Positions 26,215 to 36,771 are shown, counted from the first letter of the stretch. The stretch is 64,000 nt of DNA from Lysinibacillus odysseyi (GCA_014595895.1 JABUKB010000001.1:1860001-1924000); one strand, 5' to 3'. Numbers and translations: made by a program. Notes: generated by a model from the letters alone, not told the origin.

Positions 26215-28572
26215 CTATTTTAATTCAACCACAGTCACGCCAAAGCCACCTTCACCCGCTTCCCCGTAACGGAATGATTTCACTCGTTTGTGCGTTTTTA
26301 AAAACTGCTGAATCCCTTGACGCAGCGCTCCTGTCCCTTTGCCGTGAATAATCGAAACGCGTGGATAATTGGCTAAAAGTGCATCGTCTAAATATTTTTC
26401 TGTGCGTAGCATAGCATCCTCATAACGCTCTCCGCGTAAATCCAGTTCCAGTTTCACATGGCTATTGCGATTTTTGACATTCATCATCGGGCGCACTGTT
26501 TGCTCTTTTTCCGGCTTACTGTATTGCAAATCTGATTCATCTAGCTTCATTTTTAAAATACCGATTTGAACAACCCATTGTTTGTCGCCTGCTTTCGATA
26601 ATAAGGTACCCTTTTGACCATAGCTGATGACTTTTACTTCATCACCAACTTTTAAATTATGTGCACGCGTCCGCTCTTCGGCTGCTTTTTTCAATACTTT
26701 GTTTTCTTTTGGCGCTGCTTCTTCCAAACGTTTTTTCGCATCAATAATTTCATGATCTTTGACTGCGCGTGTTTGCATTTCACGAAGCTCTGCAATGATT
26801 TTCTCTGATTCTGCTTTCGCTTCATCAACGATGCGACGCGCCTTATCTTTTGCTTTCTTTTCTAATTGATCTTTTTTATCCTCGTATACACGAAGACGTT
26901 CTTCTAACTGCGCTTTAATTTCTTGCGCTTCTTCTAATAACAGATGCGCTTCATCTGCCTCACGCTCAGAACGTAAACGACTTTCTTCTAATGAAGCAAT
27001 CATAGATTCTACTTCATGACGGTCCGTTCCTGTGAAACCTTTCGCCTGCTGTATAATATGCTCCCCTAAACCTAAACGCTTGGAAATTTCGAAGGCATTG
27101 GAACGACCGGGAACTCCGATTAATAAACGATAAGTTGGGCTTAATGTTTCGACATCAAATTCCACTGAGGCATTGACAACGTTTGGACGATTGTAGCCGT
27201 AAGCCTTTAATTCCGGGTAATGCGTAGTCGCCATCACGCGCGCCCCGCGCCCTACCACTTCATCTAAAATAGAAATGGCTAGTGCAGCCCCTTCTTGCGG
27301 ATCTGTTCCTGCGCCCAGCTCATCGAACAATACCAATGAACGGTCATCAAACTTCCCTAAAATATCGACAATATTCACCATATGAGAGGAGAAAGTAGAT
27401 AAGCTTTGTTCAATGGATTGTTCATCGCCGATATCCGCAAAAATCTGCTCAAACACTGCGAGTTCCGAGCCATCCAATGCAGGTACGGGAAGACCCGACT
27501 GGGCCATCATCGTACACAGTCCTACCGTTTTTAATGTGACCGTTTTCCCTCCTGTATTAGGTCCCGTAATGACGATTGCTGTAATGTCGCGACCAAATTC
27601 AATTGTATTCGCTATAGCTTCTTCAATTGACAGAAGCGGATGACGGGCACGTACCAAACGCATGTAACCATCCTGATTCATTTTTGGCATCGTGCATTTA
27701 TTGGCTTGACCATATTTCCCTTTTGCCAATACAACATCAATTTCCCCCAATAAGCCTACAAGCACAAATAGATCATGGGCCACTTCTTGTACTTTAGCAG
27801 ATAGCATCATGAGAATACGTTCGATTTCTGCCTGCTCTTTCACTTTTAAACGTTGCACTTCGTTATTTGCCTGTACAACAGCATCCGGCTCGATAAATAA
27901 GGTTTGTCCTGACGAAGATTGGTCATGAACAATCCCGCCATAGTGTCCGCGGTATTCCTGCTTGACAGGAATAACAAAGCGGTCATTGCGAATCGTCACA
28001 ATGGCATCCGAAAGCATTTTGGCCGCATTCGACCCGCGGATAAGGCTTTCTAATTTTTGGCGTACCTTTGACTCCTCGGCACGCAATGACTGACGAATCG
28101 AGCGTAGTGTCGTGCTAGCCGAATCCATAACGGCTCCATTTTCATCGATGCAGTCATTGATTTCATGTTGCAAGCCAGTCATAACAGGCAGCTGTTCCTT
28201 CCGCTCTACAAAATGCGGAATGGCAATCGCAGCATCTGCTTCAATATCCTCGATAAAATTGCGCAGAATACGGCTTGCCCGAATTGTACTCGCAATCTCC
28301 ATCAACTCCATTGGTGATAGCATCCCGCCAATTTGCGCACGTTTGGCATGTGGACGTACATCAAATATGCCGCCCATTGGTACATCGCCTTTCACCCGTA
28401 AAATGGATAATCCCTCATCCATTTCCTCTAGCAAAGCAACCACTGTAGCAAAATCGATTTCCGGTACAAGCTCTTCTACTGCACTTTTTCCAATAGAAGA
28501 TGTACAATATTTCGCCACTTGCTGACGGACTTTATTAAATTCTAGTGCTTTCAATGCGCGTTCAGCGATCAT
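26215..28572 (-). CDS. mutS2: Endonuclease MutS2
   Basis: 785 aa from the start at 28572, which has GGAGGTG 6 nt upstream; B. subtilis MutS2 has 785. Order: MutS-like core and clamp (1-300), ATPase with Walker A GPNTGGKT (about 331-338) and Walker B LVLFDELGAGTDPQEG, a long coiled coil (about 510-620), and a C-terminal Smr nuclease domain (LDLRGERYEDA, IIHGKGTGALR). MutS2 acts on recombination intermediates and, in B. subtilis, on collided ribosomes; it lacks the mismatch-recognition domain. The longer reading to 28590 lies before the Shine-Dalgarno. Confidence 0.96.
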   Translation of the reverse strand: MIAERALKALEFNKVRQQVAKYCTSSIGKSAVEELVPEIDFATVVALLEEMDEGLSILRVKGDVPMGGIFDVRPHAKRAQIGGMLSPMELMEIASTIRASRILRNFIEDIEADAAIAIPHFVERKEQLPVMTGLQHEINDCIDENGAVMDSASTTLRSIRQSLRAEESKVRQKLESLIRGSNAAKMLSDAIVTIRNDRFVIPVKQEYRGHYGGIVHDQSSSGQTLFIEPDAVVQANNEVQRLKVKEQAEIERILMMLSAKVQEVAHDLFVLVGLLGEIDVVLAKGKYGQANKCTMPKMNQDGYMRLVRARHPLLSIEEAIANTIEFGRDITAIVITGPNTGGKTVTLKTVGLCTMMAQSGLPVPALDGSELAVFEQIFADIGDEQSIEQSLSTFSSHMVNIVDILGKFDDRSLVLFDELGAGTDPQEGAALAISILDEVVGRGARVMATTHYPELKAYGYNRPNVVNASVEFDVETLSPTYRLLIGVPGRSNAFEISKRLGLGEHIIQQAKGFTGTDRHEVESMIASLEESRLRSEREADEAHLLLEEAQEIKAQLEERLRVYEDKKDQLEKKAKDKARRIVDEAKAESEKIIAELREMQTRAVKDHEIIDAKKRLEEAAPKENKVLKKAAEERTRAHNLKVGDEVKVISYGQKGTLLSKAGDKQWVVQIGILKMKLDESDLQYSKPEKEQTVRPMMNVKNRNSHVKLELDLRGERYEDAMLRTEKYLDDALLANYPRVSIIHGKGTGALRQGIQQFLKTHKRVKSFRYGEAGEGGFGVTVVELK

Positions 28573-28593
28573 GAAAAACACCTCCAACATCTT

Positions 28594-30303
28594 TTATTTA
28601 TTTTTTCGAATAAAACTTTCAAATTGTTCATAGCTCCACGTATTGACAATGAGCTCTTTTTTCAGCCAAGCCTTTTGTCCATATTTTACGCCAATATCCA
28701 TGAAACGTAAGTGTTCAATCGCGTGGGCATCTGTATTAATGGCGATTTTCACATTTTTCTCCATCGCCATTTGCAAATGTTCTACACATAAGTCTAATCG
28801 GTATGGATTCGCATTTAATTCTAAAATTTTATCATACTCTGCTGCCCATTCAATCAATTGTTCTACATCTGGTTCATATCCCGGACGTTGCCCGATAATA
28901 CGCCCTGTCGGATGGGCAATCATATGGACATATGGATGGCGGACCGCATTATATAAACGTTCCATGATTTTTTCTTGAGACTGCGAGAAGCTGGAATGAA
29001 TAGAAGCGATGACAAAATCCAGGTCCTTCATCACGTTCTCGTTGAAATCCAATGAACCATCCGGCAAAATATCCATTTCCGTACCGCGCAGTAAACGGAA
29101 ATGCGGATTTGCCTCATTGAATGCAAAAATCTCCTGTTTTTGAAGCTGTAAGCGTTCCGGTGTCAAGCCATTCGCTACTTTCAAATATTGAGAGTGATCG
29201 GTAATTACGGCATATTCATAGCCACGTTCGATCAGTGCCGCACCCATTTCAGCTACAGAGTGCCCACCGTCTGACCAAGTCGTATGCATATGCAAATCGC
29301 TTTTTATGTGTTCTAACTGGATTAATTGAGACAAATCAGCCAGACGATCTAACTCTTGCCCATTTGCACGCACTGTTGGTGGAATAAACGGTAAATCAAA
29401 ATGCGCAAAAAATTGAGCCTCCGATTCAAATGTCAGCACGGTACCGTCCGCTTGCTCTACACCATATTCACTGATTTTTTCACCTCTAGATTTGGCTAAT
29501 TGGCGCATACGGACATTATGATCTTTTGAGCCTGTAAAATGGTGAAGGGCTGTCGCAAATTCATGTAATTTCACTAAGCGAAAATCGACACTGACAGGCT
29601 CTTCTTTATCTAACACAACTGAAATTTTCGTATCGCCAGCTGCTACCGTTTCTAATATCGCTAGCTGTGTAAGAATGGCTTCCCGAACACTTTCCCCTGC
29701 TTCTGTTGCCACAATAAAATCAATATCCTTACTTGTTTCTGCTGCGCGGCGGAAACTACCGGCTACTGAAAATTTTTGCACTTCAGGCAGGCTTGCGAGC
29801 AGGGCATGAATCTCTTCCACAGTAGGTTCTAGCTGCCAAATTGGCAAACGCTCTGCACGTGTCCCGAATGCTTCTAATTCCTTTAAAATCTTTTCTTCGG
29901 TTTTCGCACCGAAACCTGCCAGTGCTTTCACCTGTCCTGCTTCACAAGCGGCCTTTAATGTAGCAGCATCTACTATATTTAACTCTTGGTATAATTTCGC
30001 TAATTTTTTGCCGCCTAAACCTGGTATTTTCATCAGCGGCACGAGGCCTTTTGGCACTAACTGTTCTAGCTCCTCTAACACGCTAGATTTGCCCTCTGTC
30101 ATTAATTCCGAAATCACCGCTGCCGTGCCTTTGCCGATACCTTTTAACTTTGTCACATCTTCTATTTCACTAAGGGAACGCTCATCTGTTTCTAGTGCTG
30201 CCGCTGCTTTACGAAACGCAGACACCTTAAATACATTTTCCCCTTGTAACTCTAAATATAAAGCGATTTTTTCTAATGTACGGATAATTATTTTTTTGTT
30301 CAT
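28594..30303 (-). CDS. polX: Family X DNA polymerase/3'-5' exonuclease PolX
   Basis: 569 aa. The N-terminal part (1-315) is a Pol-beta-type gap-filling polymerase with helix-hairpin-helix DNA-binding motifs (KLKGIGKGTA, KIPGLGGKKLAK, LAGFGAKTEEK) and the metal-binding GSFRRAAETSKDIDF. The C-terminal part is a PHP phosphoesterase with LHMHTTWSDGGHS, ITDHS, HSSF, HPTGR and NTDAHA metal ligands, giving the exonuclease/AP-endonuclease activity. It likely works in base excision repair. Spacing to mutS2 is about 20 nt, so operonic. Confidence 0.95.
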   Translation of the reverse strand: MNKKIIIRTLEKIALYLELQGENVFKVSAFRKAAAALETDERSLSEIEDVTKLKGIGKGTAAVISELMTEGKSSVLEELEQLVPKGLVPLMKIPGLGGKKLAKLYQELNIVDAATLKAACEAGQVKALAGFGAKTEEKILKELEAFGTRAERLPIWQLEPTVEEIHALLASLPEVQKFSVAGSFRRAAETSKDIDFIVATEAGESVREAILTQLAILETVAAGDTKISVVLDKEEPVSVDFRLVKLHEFATALHHFTGSKDHNVRMRQLAKSRGEKISEYGVEQADGTVLTFESEAQFFAHFDLPFIPPTVRANGQELDRLADLSQLIQLEHIKSDLHMHTTWSDGGHSVAEMGAALIERGYEYAVITDHSQYLKVANGLTPERLQLQKQEIFAFNEANPHFRLLRGTEMDILPDGSLDFNENVMKDLDFVIASIHSSFSQSQEKIMERLYNAVRHPYVHMIAHPTGRIIGQRPGYEPDVEQLIEWAAEYDKILELNANPYRLDLCVEHLQMAMEKNVKIAINTDAHAIEHLRFMDIGVKYGQKAWLKKELIVNTWSYEQFESFIRKNK

Positions 30304-30369
30304 AAGTAACTCCTCCTTATAATCGCAAAAATACTTCCCCCCAAAAAGCGAGAGAAGTATTCATAATCA

Positions 30370-30909
30370 CTATTTTGTGTAAATATACCACCAATGCTGG
30401 AACATAGAGGTAATAAGCGGTGTATGCTCTAGCATAAGACCTGCTAAAATAGAACGATCTACTCGTTCTTGAATGCCTGCTATCGGCAATAGAGCGATCA
30501 CATATAACAGGATAAAGATTAATAAATAAGCCTCGATAAAGCCTAGTATTGCACCAAGCAATCGATTGATACTGCCTAGTACCGGTAAATAACGCAAGTA
30601 ATCTACCATAGAGGTAATGATTTGCAAAATAATTTTAACCGCATAAAAAATGACAGCAAAAGCAATCACACGGTAAAATGTCCGATCGACATCTATCCCA
30701 TCAATCGCTAAGGCTGAACCCATTCCCTCTGTAAATCCTGGGTACGGCACCCAAAATAAAAGCTGCTGTGCCAGTGGCTTATAGTAAATCCATGCAACAA
30801 TCAACGCCACGATAAAACTTGCGATATGCATCACTTGGACAATAAAACCTCTGCGCCATCCTGCTACGAGTCCTGCTAGTAATAATAGTAGTATTAATAA
30901 ATCAATCAT
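30370..30909 (-). CDS. yshB: CvpA-family membrane protein YshB
   Basis: 179 aa with four to five membrane segments and the CvpA-type N-terminus (IDLLILLLLLAGLVAGWRRGF). In other bacteria CvpA proteins are linked to colicin V export, envelope stress and cell division; B. subtilis YshB has no firm role. It lies between zapA and polX, 5 nt after zapA, as in B. subtilis. Its position next to zapA suggests an envelope or division context (inference). Confidence 0.87.
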   Translation of the reverse strand: MIDLLILLLLLAGLVAGWRRGFIVQVMHIASFIVALIVAWIYYKPLAQQLLFWVPYPGFTEGMGSALAIDGIDVDRTFYRVIAFAVIFYAVKIILQIITSMVDYLRYLPVLGSINRLLGAILGFIEAYLLIFILLYVIALLPIAGIQERVDRSILAGLMLEHTPLITSMFQHWWYIYTK

Positions 30910-30914
30910 TCACT

Positions 30915-31175
30915 TCAATCCTTTAACTTTTTCAATTCCTCTTCTAATACTTCGATTTGTTCTTTTAATTTTAATTGCTCGTGTACTGTGTTGACCGCTG
31001 CTAACACGGCGAGTTGTACATTATCTAATGTGGGATTCAGCGCGTTTATTTCACGCATTTTATCATCTACGATGGACGCCACGAGACGCATATGTCCAGG
31101 AGATTCTGTCCCTATGATTTTATAAGTTTGACCATAAATCTCTACTGAAATTCTATTTTTCTCTTGTCCAGCCAA
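30915..31175 (-). CDS. zapA: Cell division protein ZapA
   Basis: 86 aa; stabilises FtsZ polymers at the Z ring. N-terminal beta region ([19 protein letters not shown]) and a C-terminal coiled coil (about residues 45-86, ending [19 protein letters not shown]) are as in B. subtilis ZapA (85 aa). The start is a TTG with AGGGGGAG just upstream. First gene of zapA-yshB-polX-mutS2. Confidence 0.92.
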   Translation of the reverse strand: MAGQEKNRISVEIYGQTYKIIGTESPGHMRLVASIVDDKMREINALNPTLDNVQLAVLAAVNTVHEQLKLKEQIEVLEEELKKLKD

Positions 31176-31391
31176 GCGAACTCCCCCTACCAGCGTAACT
31201 ATAACACCTTGAGCTCCAAACTCGCTACTTCCTCAGCTTATTGCTCAAGAGAATCTACTTATGTCATTATGTATGAAATCATAATATTAATCATACCATT
31301 TCTCTTATACATGCCGCAACTTCCCATCTATATTAGACAATCAGCTTCTTCCTTTGTACACTGAAGGTAGAAAAGAAACGGGGGATTTACG

Positions 31392-32318
31392 ATGACGAAT
31401 ATCGTCTTACAATTAACAGAAGCTGACATCGCGCGTGTTGTCCAGCGCTATCAATCAGACCAAGTGCATAGGCAGGCTCCGGGTGTCATTTTTGCTGCGA
31501 AGTTACCGGATACAGCGATTACCGTTTATAAATCCGGCAAAGTCATGTTCCAGGGAATCGGGGCAAGTCGCGAGGTCGCGCATTTTCAAGCAGAAAACAT
31601 AGCGATAAAAAAGAGCAGTACCGCTAAAGGAGACACATTGCCGGAACAGTTTGCTGCCCTTTCTGTCCTTGGTTCTGATGAAACAGGAACCGGTGATTAC
31701 TTCGGCCCGATGACCGTGGCAGCTGTCTATATACCAGCCGATCAAATCGAGTTAGTGCAGGAGCTTGGTGTGAAAGACTCCAAACAATTAACGGATGATT
31801 ATATGCGTCAAATTGCCCCTTCCTTAAAAAAAGCTTGCGTACATAGCACACTGATTTTACGCAACGAAAAATACAACCAATTGCAAGCAAAGGGATACTC
31901 TCAAGGCAAAATGAAAGCAATGATGCATAATCAGGCGCTAAAGCATGTGCTTCGCAAAATAGCACCTGAAAAGCCGGATTATATTTTAATCGACCAATTT
32001 GCCGAACGCGGCATTTATTATAATTATTTAAAGAATGAAAAAGAAATTATCCGGGAAAATGTGCTATTTTCTACAAAAGCCGAAAATTTGCATGTTGCCG
32101 TAGCCACTGCTTCGATTTTAGCACGCTACGCCTTTTTAAAAGAAATGGACCAACTCAGCGAGCAAATCGGGCTGGCGGTTCCCAAAGGCGCGAGTGCCAA
32201 GGTAGACCAGATAGCCGCACAAATTTTAACAAAGTTCGGGGAAGAAACATTAAAAGCTATGACGAAGTGGCATTTCGCCAATACAGAAAAAGCGAAAAAG
32301 AAATGTAAAAAATACTAA
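31392..32318 (+). CDS. rnhC: Ribonuclease HIII
   Basis: 308 aa; cleaves the RNA strand of RNA-DNA hybrids, and is important for R-loop removal in Bacillales. N-terminal TBP-like substrate-binding domain (1-85) precedes the RNase H fold with the catalytic start GSDETGTGDYFGP (about 93-105), the VKDSKQLTD motif and VAVATASILARY. The GSDETG form (DE..G) is diagnostic of HII/HIII. Divergent from zapA, the same arrangement as B. subtilis. Start ATG preceded by GGGGGA. Confidence 0.95.
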   Translation: MTNIVLQLTEADIARVVQRYQSDQVHRQAPGVIFAAKLPDTAITVYKSGKVMFQGIGASREVAHFQAENIAIKKSSTAKGDTLPEQFAALSVLGSDETGTGDYFGPMTVAAVYIPADQIELVQELGVKDSKQLTDDYMRQIAPSLKKACVHSTLILRNEKYNQLQAKGYSQGKMKAMMHNQALKHVLRKIAPEKPDYILIDQFAERGIYYNYLKNEKEIIRENVLFSTKAENLHVAVATASILARYAFLKEMDQLSEQIGLAVPKGASAKVDQIAAQILTKFGEETLKAMTKWHFANTEKAKKKCKKY

Positions 32319-32478
32319 ACATCCCTTACACTGCTCTGAAAAATTATCATTCCTCAAGTTTATTAACCAGTTCATTTCAGTGGTACAAACTTTCAAAATA
32401 ACAGTCAAATTAGCAAGATTTTTATATCCAAAATAGCAATGCAATTAGCATATGTATGGTACTTATTTCGACATAGAA

Positions 32479-32518
32479 AATGGCTTGGTTCCTTAAAGAG
32501 AACCAAGCCATTTTTTAA
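32479..32518. terminator. Bidirectional terminator between rnhC and the 32570 gene
   Basis: Stem AATGGCTTGGTT/AACCAAGCCATT (32479-32490 with 32501-32512) with a T run on the plus strand and a weaker T-rich tail on the minus. It is 160 nt after rnhC and serves the convergent gene pair. The same GGCTTGGTT stem core recurs in the terminator at 35592. Confidence 0.8.
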
Positions 32519-32569
32519 TTTATTTCAAAGTTCGAATCTTTAATAAAAGCCTTCGTTACTTGAATAAGT

Positions 32570-32950
32570 CTAATTTGCTATTTCCATGAAGAAATTTCTA
32601 ATATCCTCTGGTAATTCTTCTACCGCGAGAACTTTTAACTTTTCAGTCCCTGGAGAAGTCATAATAATATAAGACTTTTCGTTATACTCAAAAAGTGTGA
32701 ATTGTCCTACTCTATTGGCGGTATTGCTTTGAATATAGTTAAAATCCTCTTTTGAAAAATTGCTTTCATAACCTTCTAAGAATAGTTGTTGTATTTCCTT
32801 ATAACTCTCAGCAAAAGTCAATTCTTGATACAGTTCAAGTGAGTTTTTAGGTTTAAAGAAATACAAGTAATACAATGTACCCCCACATATTATTAAGATT
32901 AAAACTAAGAAAATAATCCAATCTTTTAACCTCTTTTTCTTTGTGACCAT
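32570..32950 (-). CDS. Membrane-anchored hypothetical protein
   Basis: 126 aa, unrecognised. A basic N-terminus (VTKKKRLKDW) is followed by one strong membrane helix (about residues 11-31) and an extracytoplasmic domain of about 95 residues rich in acidic and aromatic residues. AAGGGGGGG lies 5 nt before the ATG. A TTG one codon upstream is an alternative. It stands alone, converging on rnhC. No motif suggests an activity; proteins of this form are common in Bacillales and unstudied. Confidence 0.65.
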   Translation of the reverse strand: MVTKKKRLKDWIIFLVLILIICGGTLYYLYFFKPKNSLELYQELTFAESYKEIQQLFLEGYESNFSKEDFNYIQSNTANRVGQFTLFEYNEKSYIIMTSPGTEKLKVLAVEELPEDIRNFFMEIAN

Positions 32951-33480
32951 CAATTCCCCCCCTTTTTTTCTTCAACTCTTCTGCCCCGTTATTTGAATAG
33001 CCCAAAATTTAACAACCCACTTATACTATACGATGATTCTATAAATATTCCTACAAAAGCCTTTAACCTCGTTATTTCAAACGGATATTTCATTTATTAT
33101 TGGTTTTTTAACAGGATATTTAACAAGCTAATTAACACTCATTTTTCAACTAACAATTAACATTGTAATTATGTTAATTTACCTGCTAATGCGACTGTTA
33201 AAAATGGTGTGAATTCAGGAATAATCGCTTCATATCAAAAAAAAGGACTGCTGAAAAGTATGCTAATCAACAGCCCAAACGTATGTTTAATTTTCATTTT
33301 GTACCAGACAACTGAACGGGTTACAAGTTTATAGAATGATGGTTTTTTGTGTTATTCAAAGAAAATTCTCCCTAGTTATCAAAATATTTAAAAAACTAAA
33401 AAATGGTAGGTCTTATTGTATAATAACATTTGGTTCGATAAGCCATATTATTTTTTATTTTTTCAAAATATATAGTACTT
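32951..33480. other. AT-rich gap before the chemoreceptor gene
   Basis: About 530 bp with no supported gene. It holds an imperfect hairpin at about 33240-33275 (GGACTGCTG/CAACAGCCC) and must contain the promoters of the divergent genes at its ends. A TATAAT lies at about 33419-33424 but without a good -35, and no SigD-type motility promoter was found. Confidence 0.4.
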
Positions 33481-33505
33481 TTTGCACACTAAGGGAGAGA
33501 TATTT

Positions 33506-35452
33506 TTGAGTAACATCACACGACTTTCATTAAAAAAGAAATTGATGATAGCCTTTTTAGCCATCTTAATCATTCCATCATTTGTTATTGGGTATCTTTC
33601 ATTCGAAAGCGCAAAAACACAAATCAAGACGGAACAGCTAAACAATGCTGTCTCTAGCATTCAATTATTAAATGAAAATATTTCAGGAGCCATCGATCCA
33701 CGTATTTTTGAGGCAACATACTTAGCAAAGAATCTTAGCCTGCAACTGGAATCATCAGAGATTCATCGAACGCTAGCAGACTACCTAGCTTTACATCCGC
33801 AAGCTGCTATCGCCTATGTAGGGACAACAGAAGGCAAAATGATTCGTCAGCCCTATTATGAATATCCAGATACATATGACCCGCGCGAAAGAGTTTGGTA
33901 CCAAGAAGCAATGGCTGCTGATGGTCCTATTATTACAGCACCTTATATAGCATCAAGTTCAGGTGAGTTAGTGATTACAATCGCTCATAAACTTGCGGAC
34001 GGGTCCGGCGTTTTTGGTATGGATATGAGTATCGAAACTTTGAAGGAAATCGCAAATTCCGTCACAATAGGAAAACATGGTTTTGTGACATTGCTAGATA
34101 CAAAAGAGTTTTATATCTCCAAGCCTGACACAGAAAGCGCAACACAGGCTACTGAATCATACTTAAAGGCTATATATAAAGAAAGCTTGGGTACAATTGA
34201 AGAAAATGGTGAGCTGATTGCCTTTACGACGAATGACACGACAGGCTGGAAAATTATTGGCACGATATTAGAAGAGGAAGTATCGGAAGCGGCATTGCCA
34301 ATCTTCCAGAATCTTCTCATTGTTATAGCGATTGCTATCATAGTGGGCACTATATTAGTTTTAGTTATTATCCGTTCCATTACGCGCCCTATCCAACAAC
34401 TGCGAGATAGCGCTTTAAAAGTAAGCGAGGGAGATTTAACAGGTCGTATTGCAGCTCAAACGAATGATGAAATTGGCCAATTGGCAGTAGCCTTTGATGA
34501 TATGAAAAATAATTTAAAAACCATATTATCACAGGTAGAAGGCAGCTCTGCTCTAGTCGGGCAAGCGGCTAATATATTAACTGCAAGCACGGCTCAAGTA
34601 ATCGGAGCAACAGAACAGACATCCCAGGCCATCGCAGATATCGCTTTATCTGCTGAGGAACAAAAATCAAATAATGAAGAAAATGCTGCGTCTTTAGATG
34701 TCGTGGCTCAGCATGTACTGGCTATTGCAGATAATACAAATGATGTATCCGCCCTCTCCCAGCAAGCTATGGCACAAGCTGAAGTAGGCGGAGAATCTGT
34801 CCAAAGAGCCGTGACACAAATGTCGCAAATTCAGCAATCTGTTTCAGCAACAGACCAAGCAGTGCGTGATTTGTATGATCGCACAAAAGAAATCAATGCG
34901 ATTCTAGATGTGATACAAGGCATTGCGGATCAAACCAATTTATTAGCTTTAAACGCTTCTATTGAAGCTGCACGAGCTGGTGAACACGGGAAAGGCTTTG
35001 CTGTTGTAGCAGATGAAGTACGAAAACTAGCAGAGGATTCAAAAAACTCTACAGGGAAAATTGGTCAATTGATTAAAGATATTCAATCAAATACAGCCCA
35101 TTCTGTAGAAATGATGCAAAGCACGCTAACGGACGTAGAAAAAGGGATGGTTGTCTCGAATGAAAGTGCTACGCAATTTGCACAAATCTTATCGAGCATG
35201 CAGGAAATCGCTCCAACGATTACTGATATTTCATCGACGACACAAGATATCGCAGCCCGTGTGCAGCAAGTATCTGCTTCTGCTGAGCAGTTAACAGGAA
35301 AAGCCAAAACAAATGCACGTTCTACCGAGGATGTAGCAGCCTCTTCAGAAGAAGTACTAGCTTCCATGGAAGAAATGGCGGCATCCGCAGAATCCTTGCA
35401 ATCTATGTCACAGGAACTGCAACAGGCTATTTCTCATTTTAAAATGAAATAA
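33506..35452 (+). CDS. Methyl-accepting chemotaxis protein with dCache sensor
   Basis: 648 aa from a TTG start with AAGGGAGAG upstream; the frame is open a little further 5' but that part contains the Shine-Dalgarno. Order: basic N-terminus, TM1 (about 13-33), extracellular double-Cache sensor (about 40-265; residues such as [16 protein letters not shown] and FGMDMS are typical of amino-acid-sensing Cache domains), TM2 (about 272-296), HAMP (about 297-350), and the cytoplasmic signalling hairpin with [21 protein letters not shown] at the tip. It reports ligand binding to CheA/CheW. It resembles B. subtilis McpA/B/C-type receptors; the ligand is unknown. No other chemotaxis gene is adjacent. 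Confidence 0.9.
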   Translation: MSNITRLSLKKKLMIAFLAILIIPSFVIGYLSFESAKTQIKTEQLNNAVSSIQLLNENISGAIDPRIFEATYLAKNLSLQLESSEIHRTLADYLALHPQAAIAYVGTTEGKMIRQPYYEYPDTYDPRERVWYQEAMAADGPIITAPYIASSSGELVITIAHKLADGSGVFGMDMSIETLKEIANSVTIGKHGFVTLLDTKEFYISKPDTESATQATESYLKAIYKESLGTIEENGELIAFTTNDTTGWKIIGTILEEEVSEAALPIFQNLLIVIAIAIIVGTILVLVIIRSITRPIQQLRDSALKVSEGDLTGRIAAQTNDEIGQLAVAFDDMKNNLKTILSQVEGSSALVGQAANILTASTAQVIGATEQTSQAIADIALSAEEQKSNNEENAASLDVVAQHVLAIADNTNDVSALSQQAMAQAEVGGESVQRAVTQMSQIQQSVSATDQAVRDLYDRTKEINAILDVIQGIADQTNLLALNASIEAARAGEHGKGFAVVADEVRKLAEDSKNSTGKIGQLIKDIQSNTAHSVEMMQSTLTDVEKGMVVSNESATQFAQILSSMQEIAPTITDISSTTQDIAARVQQVSASAEQLTGKAKTNARSTEDVAASSEEVLASMEEMAASAESLQSMSQELQQAISHFKMK

Positions 35453-35591
35453 CATAATTGAGGACAATGCCATAACTTCTGCTATATATTCAAAAATAGC
35501 GATAAGAAGATACTAGCCCCTGCTCGATGTATTGGATGAAAAGATAGAGCGTTTGATTTAACAATCATTATTTATATGTAATAAAACTCAG

Positions 35592-35625
35592 AAAGGCTTG
35601 GTTGCAATTAAAACCAAGCCTTTTT
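35592..35625. terminator. Terminator after the chemoreceptor gene
   Basis: Stem AAAGGCTTGGTT/AACCAAGCCTTT with T runs on both strands, between the plus-strand receptor gene and the convergent 35662 gene. Confidence 0.85.
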
Positions 35626-35661
35626 AAAGAGGTAATATTTAGTTGCTGTTTTCTGCATTGC

Positions 35662-36132
35662 TCAATTCTCTCCCATTTTTCTTACCTTCCAAAGATACAA
35701 AGAATAAAGTCCATAATACGATATAAAAAGCCCCAAAATAAAGAAAGCGAAAACAACGCCGTAATCCTGACTTGATACTTCCCCGCTCACAAATTTACTT
35801 ACTTCTGTTTTTATGACCGTATAAATTAGGATAAATACTAAAAGCAGTCCGAATCTCTGAAATTTACCCTTTTCTTTTATTTCATTGCTTTTTTTACGCA
35901 TAATGTATCGGAAATATCCGACAAACAAGCCAATTGTAAATAATAAAATGAAAACCAATCGCAATGGATGGCTATCGATAAATACCTTTATTATGGTACT
36001 AGCAAAAATAACGAAAAATACAAACCATATAATAATGTAATAATTCAGTGAGTACGGTTTCAGAATTACAACCTCCTTTTCTTTATTCATTATCATTTTC
36101 GACCATTGCACCTCGAATGAATTCGTTAACAT
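35662..36132 (-). CDS. Membrane protein of the XRE-linked operon
   Basis: 156 aa with about four membrane helices; family not recognised. It starts 7 nt after the 36139 gene and is the last of three genes led by an XRE regulator. The start is uncertain: the ATG at 36132 has only GAAG nearby, while ATGs 12 and 14 codons later follow GAGGTG at long spacing. Such regulator plus membrane-protein sets (YgzD/YozG-type regulators) are frequent in Firmicutes, with unknown function. Confidence 0.6.
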   Translation of the reverse strand: MLTNSFEVQWSKMIMNKEKEVVILKPYSLNYYIIIWFVFFVIFASTIIKVFIDSHPLRLVFILLFTIGLFVGYFRYIMRKKSNEIKEKGKFQRFGLLLVFILIYTVIKTEVSKFVSGEVSSQDYGVVFAFFILGLFISYYGLYSLYLWKVRKMGEN

Positions 36133-36138
36133 CGTTCT

Positions 36139-36549
36139 TCAAGCTATCCTTCTTAAAACGAAGTACAAAACGTAATAGATAAAAAGTTGCCCTACAAGTA
36201 TAACGTTCAAAACCTTAGTATATTCTGGCATATTGAATGTCGTAAAAAGAATTATTAAAAGTGCCTCAATCATCACAGAATAGTAAAAAGTTTTAGACCG
36301 AGCTTCCTTTGAAATATAAATATTTCGTTCATCATTAACAGTGATATTCCACTTTTCAGCATAGTTCTTATTAGTTTTCAAGCGTAATATTTGAATCAAA
36401 CGTAATAGTGCAAGGATGAATAGCGCTAATCCTAAACCTCCCCAAAATGAGTCAAGTCTACCTAATATTTCAGATAAAACGAATAACAATCCCCCAACCA
36501 TTAGAATAATTGCATATGAAAATGTTTTGTTTCGCAACCTTAGATTCAC
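36139..36549 (-). CDS. DUF2178-like membrane protein
   Basis: 136 aa with four predicted membrane helices in two pairs and a central soluble segment containing NDERNIYISKEARSKTFYYS, a signature of the DUF2178 family usually found beside a short XRE regulator. The GTG start at 36549 overlaps the AAAGAGGGG site, so initiation at a TTG four codons downstream is possible. It lies between the XRE regulator and a second membrane protein with gaps of about 6 nt, so the three form one operon. Role unknown. Confidence 0.7.
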   Translation of the reverse strand: MNLRLRNKTFSYAIILMVGGLLFVLSEILGRLDSFWGGLGLALFILALLRLIQILRLKTNKNYAEKWNITVNDERNIYISKEARSKTFYYSVMIEALLIILFTTFNMPEYTKVLNVILVGQLFIYYVLYFVLRRIA

Positions 36550-36555
36550 CCCTCT

Positions 36556-36771
36556 TTAGTTTTCAAAAATAAACACTTCTTCAATTGTTTTCTCGAAGGT
36601 TTTTGCAATCTTATAAGCAAGTAAAAGTGAAGGTGTGTAATTTCCTTTTTCAATTGAAATGATTGTTTGCCTACTCACACCTACTTTGTCAGCCAAATCC
36701 TTTTGAGTCATCTTATGCTCTGCCCTTAGTATATGAATTCGGCTTGACAACAAGGTTGTATTTAAATCCAC
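36556..36771 (-). CDS. Small XRE-family transcriptional regulator
   Basis: 71 aa, a single lambda-repressor-like helix-turn-helix: SSRIHILRAEHKMTQKDLAD, KVGVSRQTIISIEKG, then YTPSLLLAYKIAKTFEKTIEEVF. This is the YgzD/YozG type. A GTG at 36771 follows AAAGGGGA with a 10-nt spacer; the frame is open to 36801, but that part holds the Shine-Dalgarno. It heads a three-gene operon with two membrane proteins. A palindrome over its -35 region suggests it represses itself. Confidence 0.85.
   Translation of the reverse strand: MDLNTTLLSSRIHILRAEHKMTQKDLADKVGVSRQTIISIEKGNYTPSLLLAYKIAKTFEKTIEEVFIFEN

Noticed and set aside
32479-35625. Shared GGCTTGGTT stems at 32479 and 35592 as a dispersed repeat
   Set aside because: Only the 9-10 bp stem is shared and both are ordinary terminators; loops and flanks differ.
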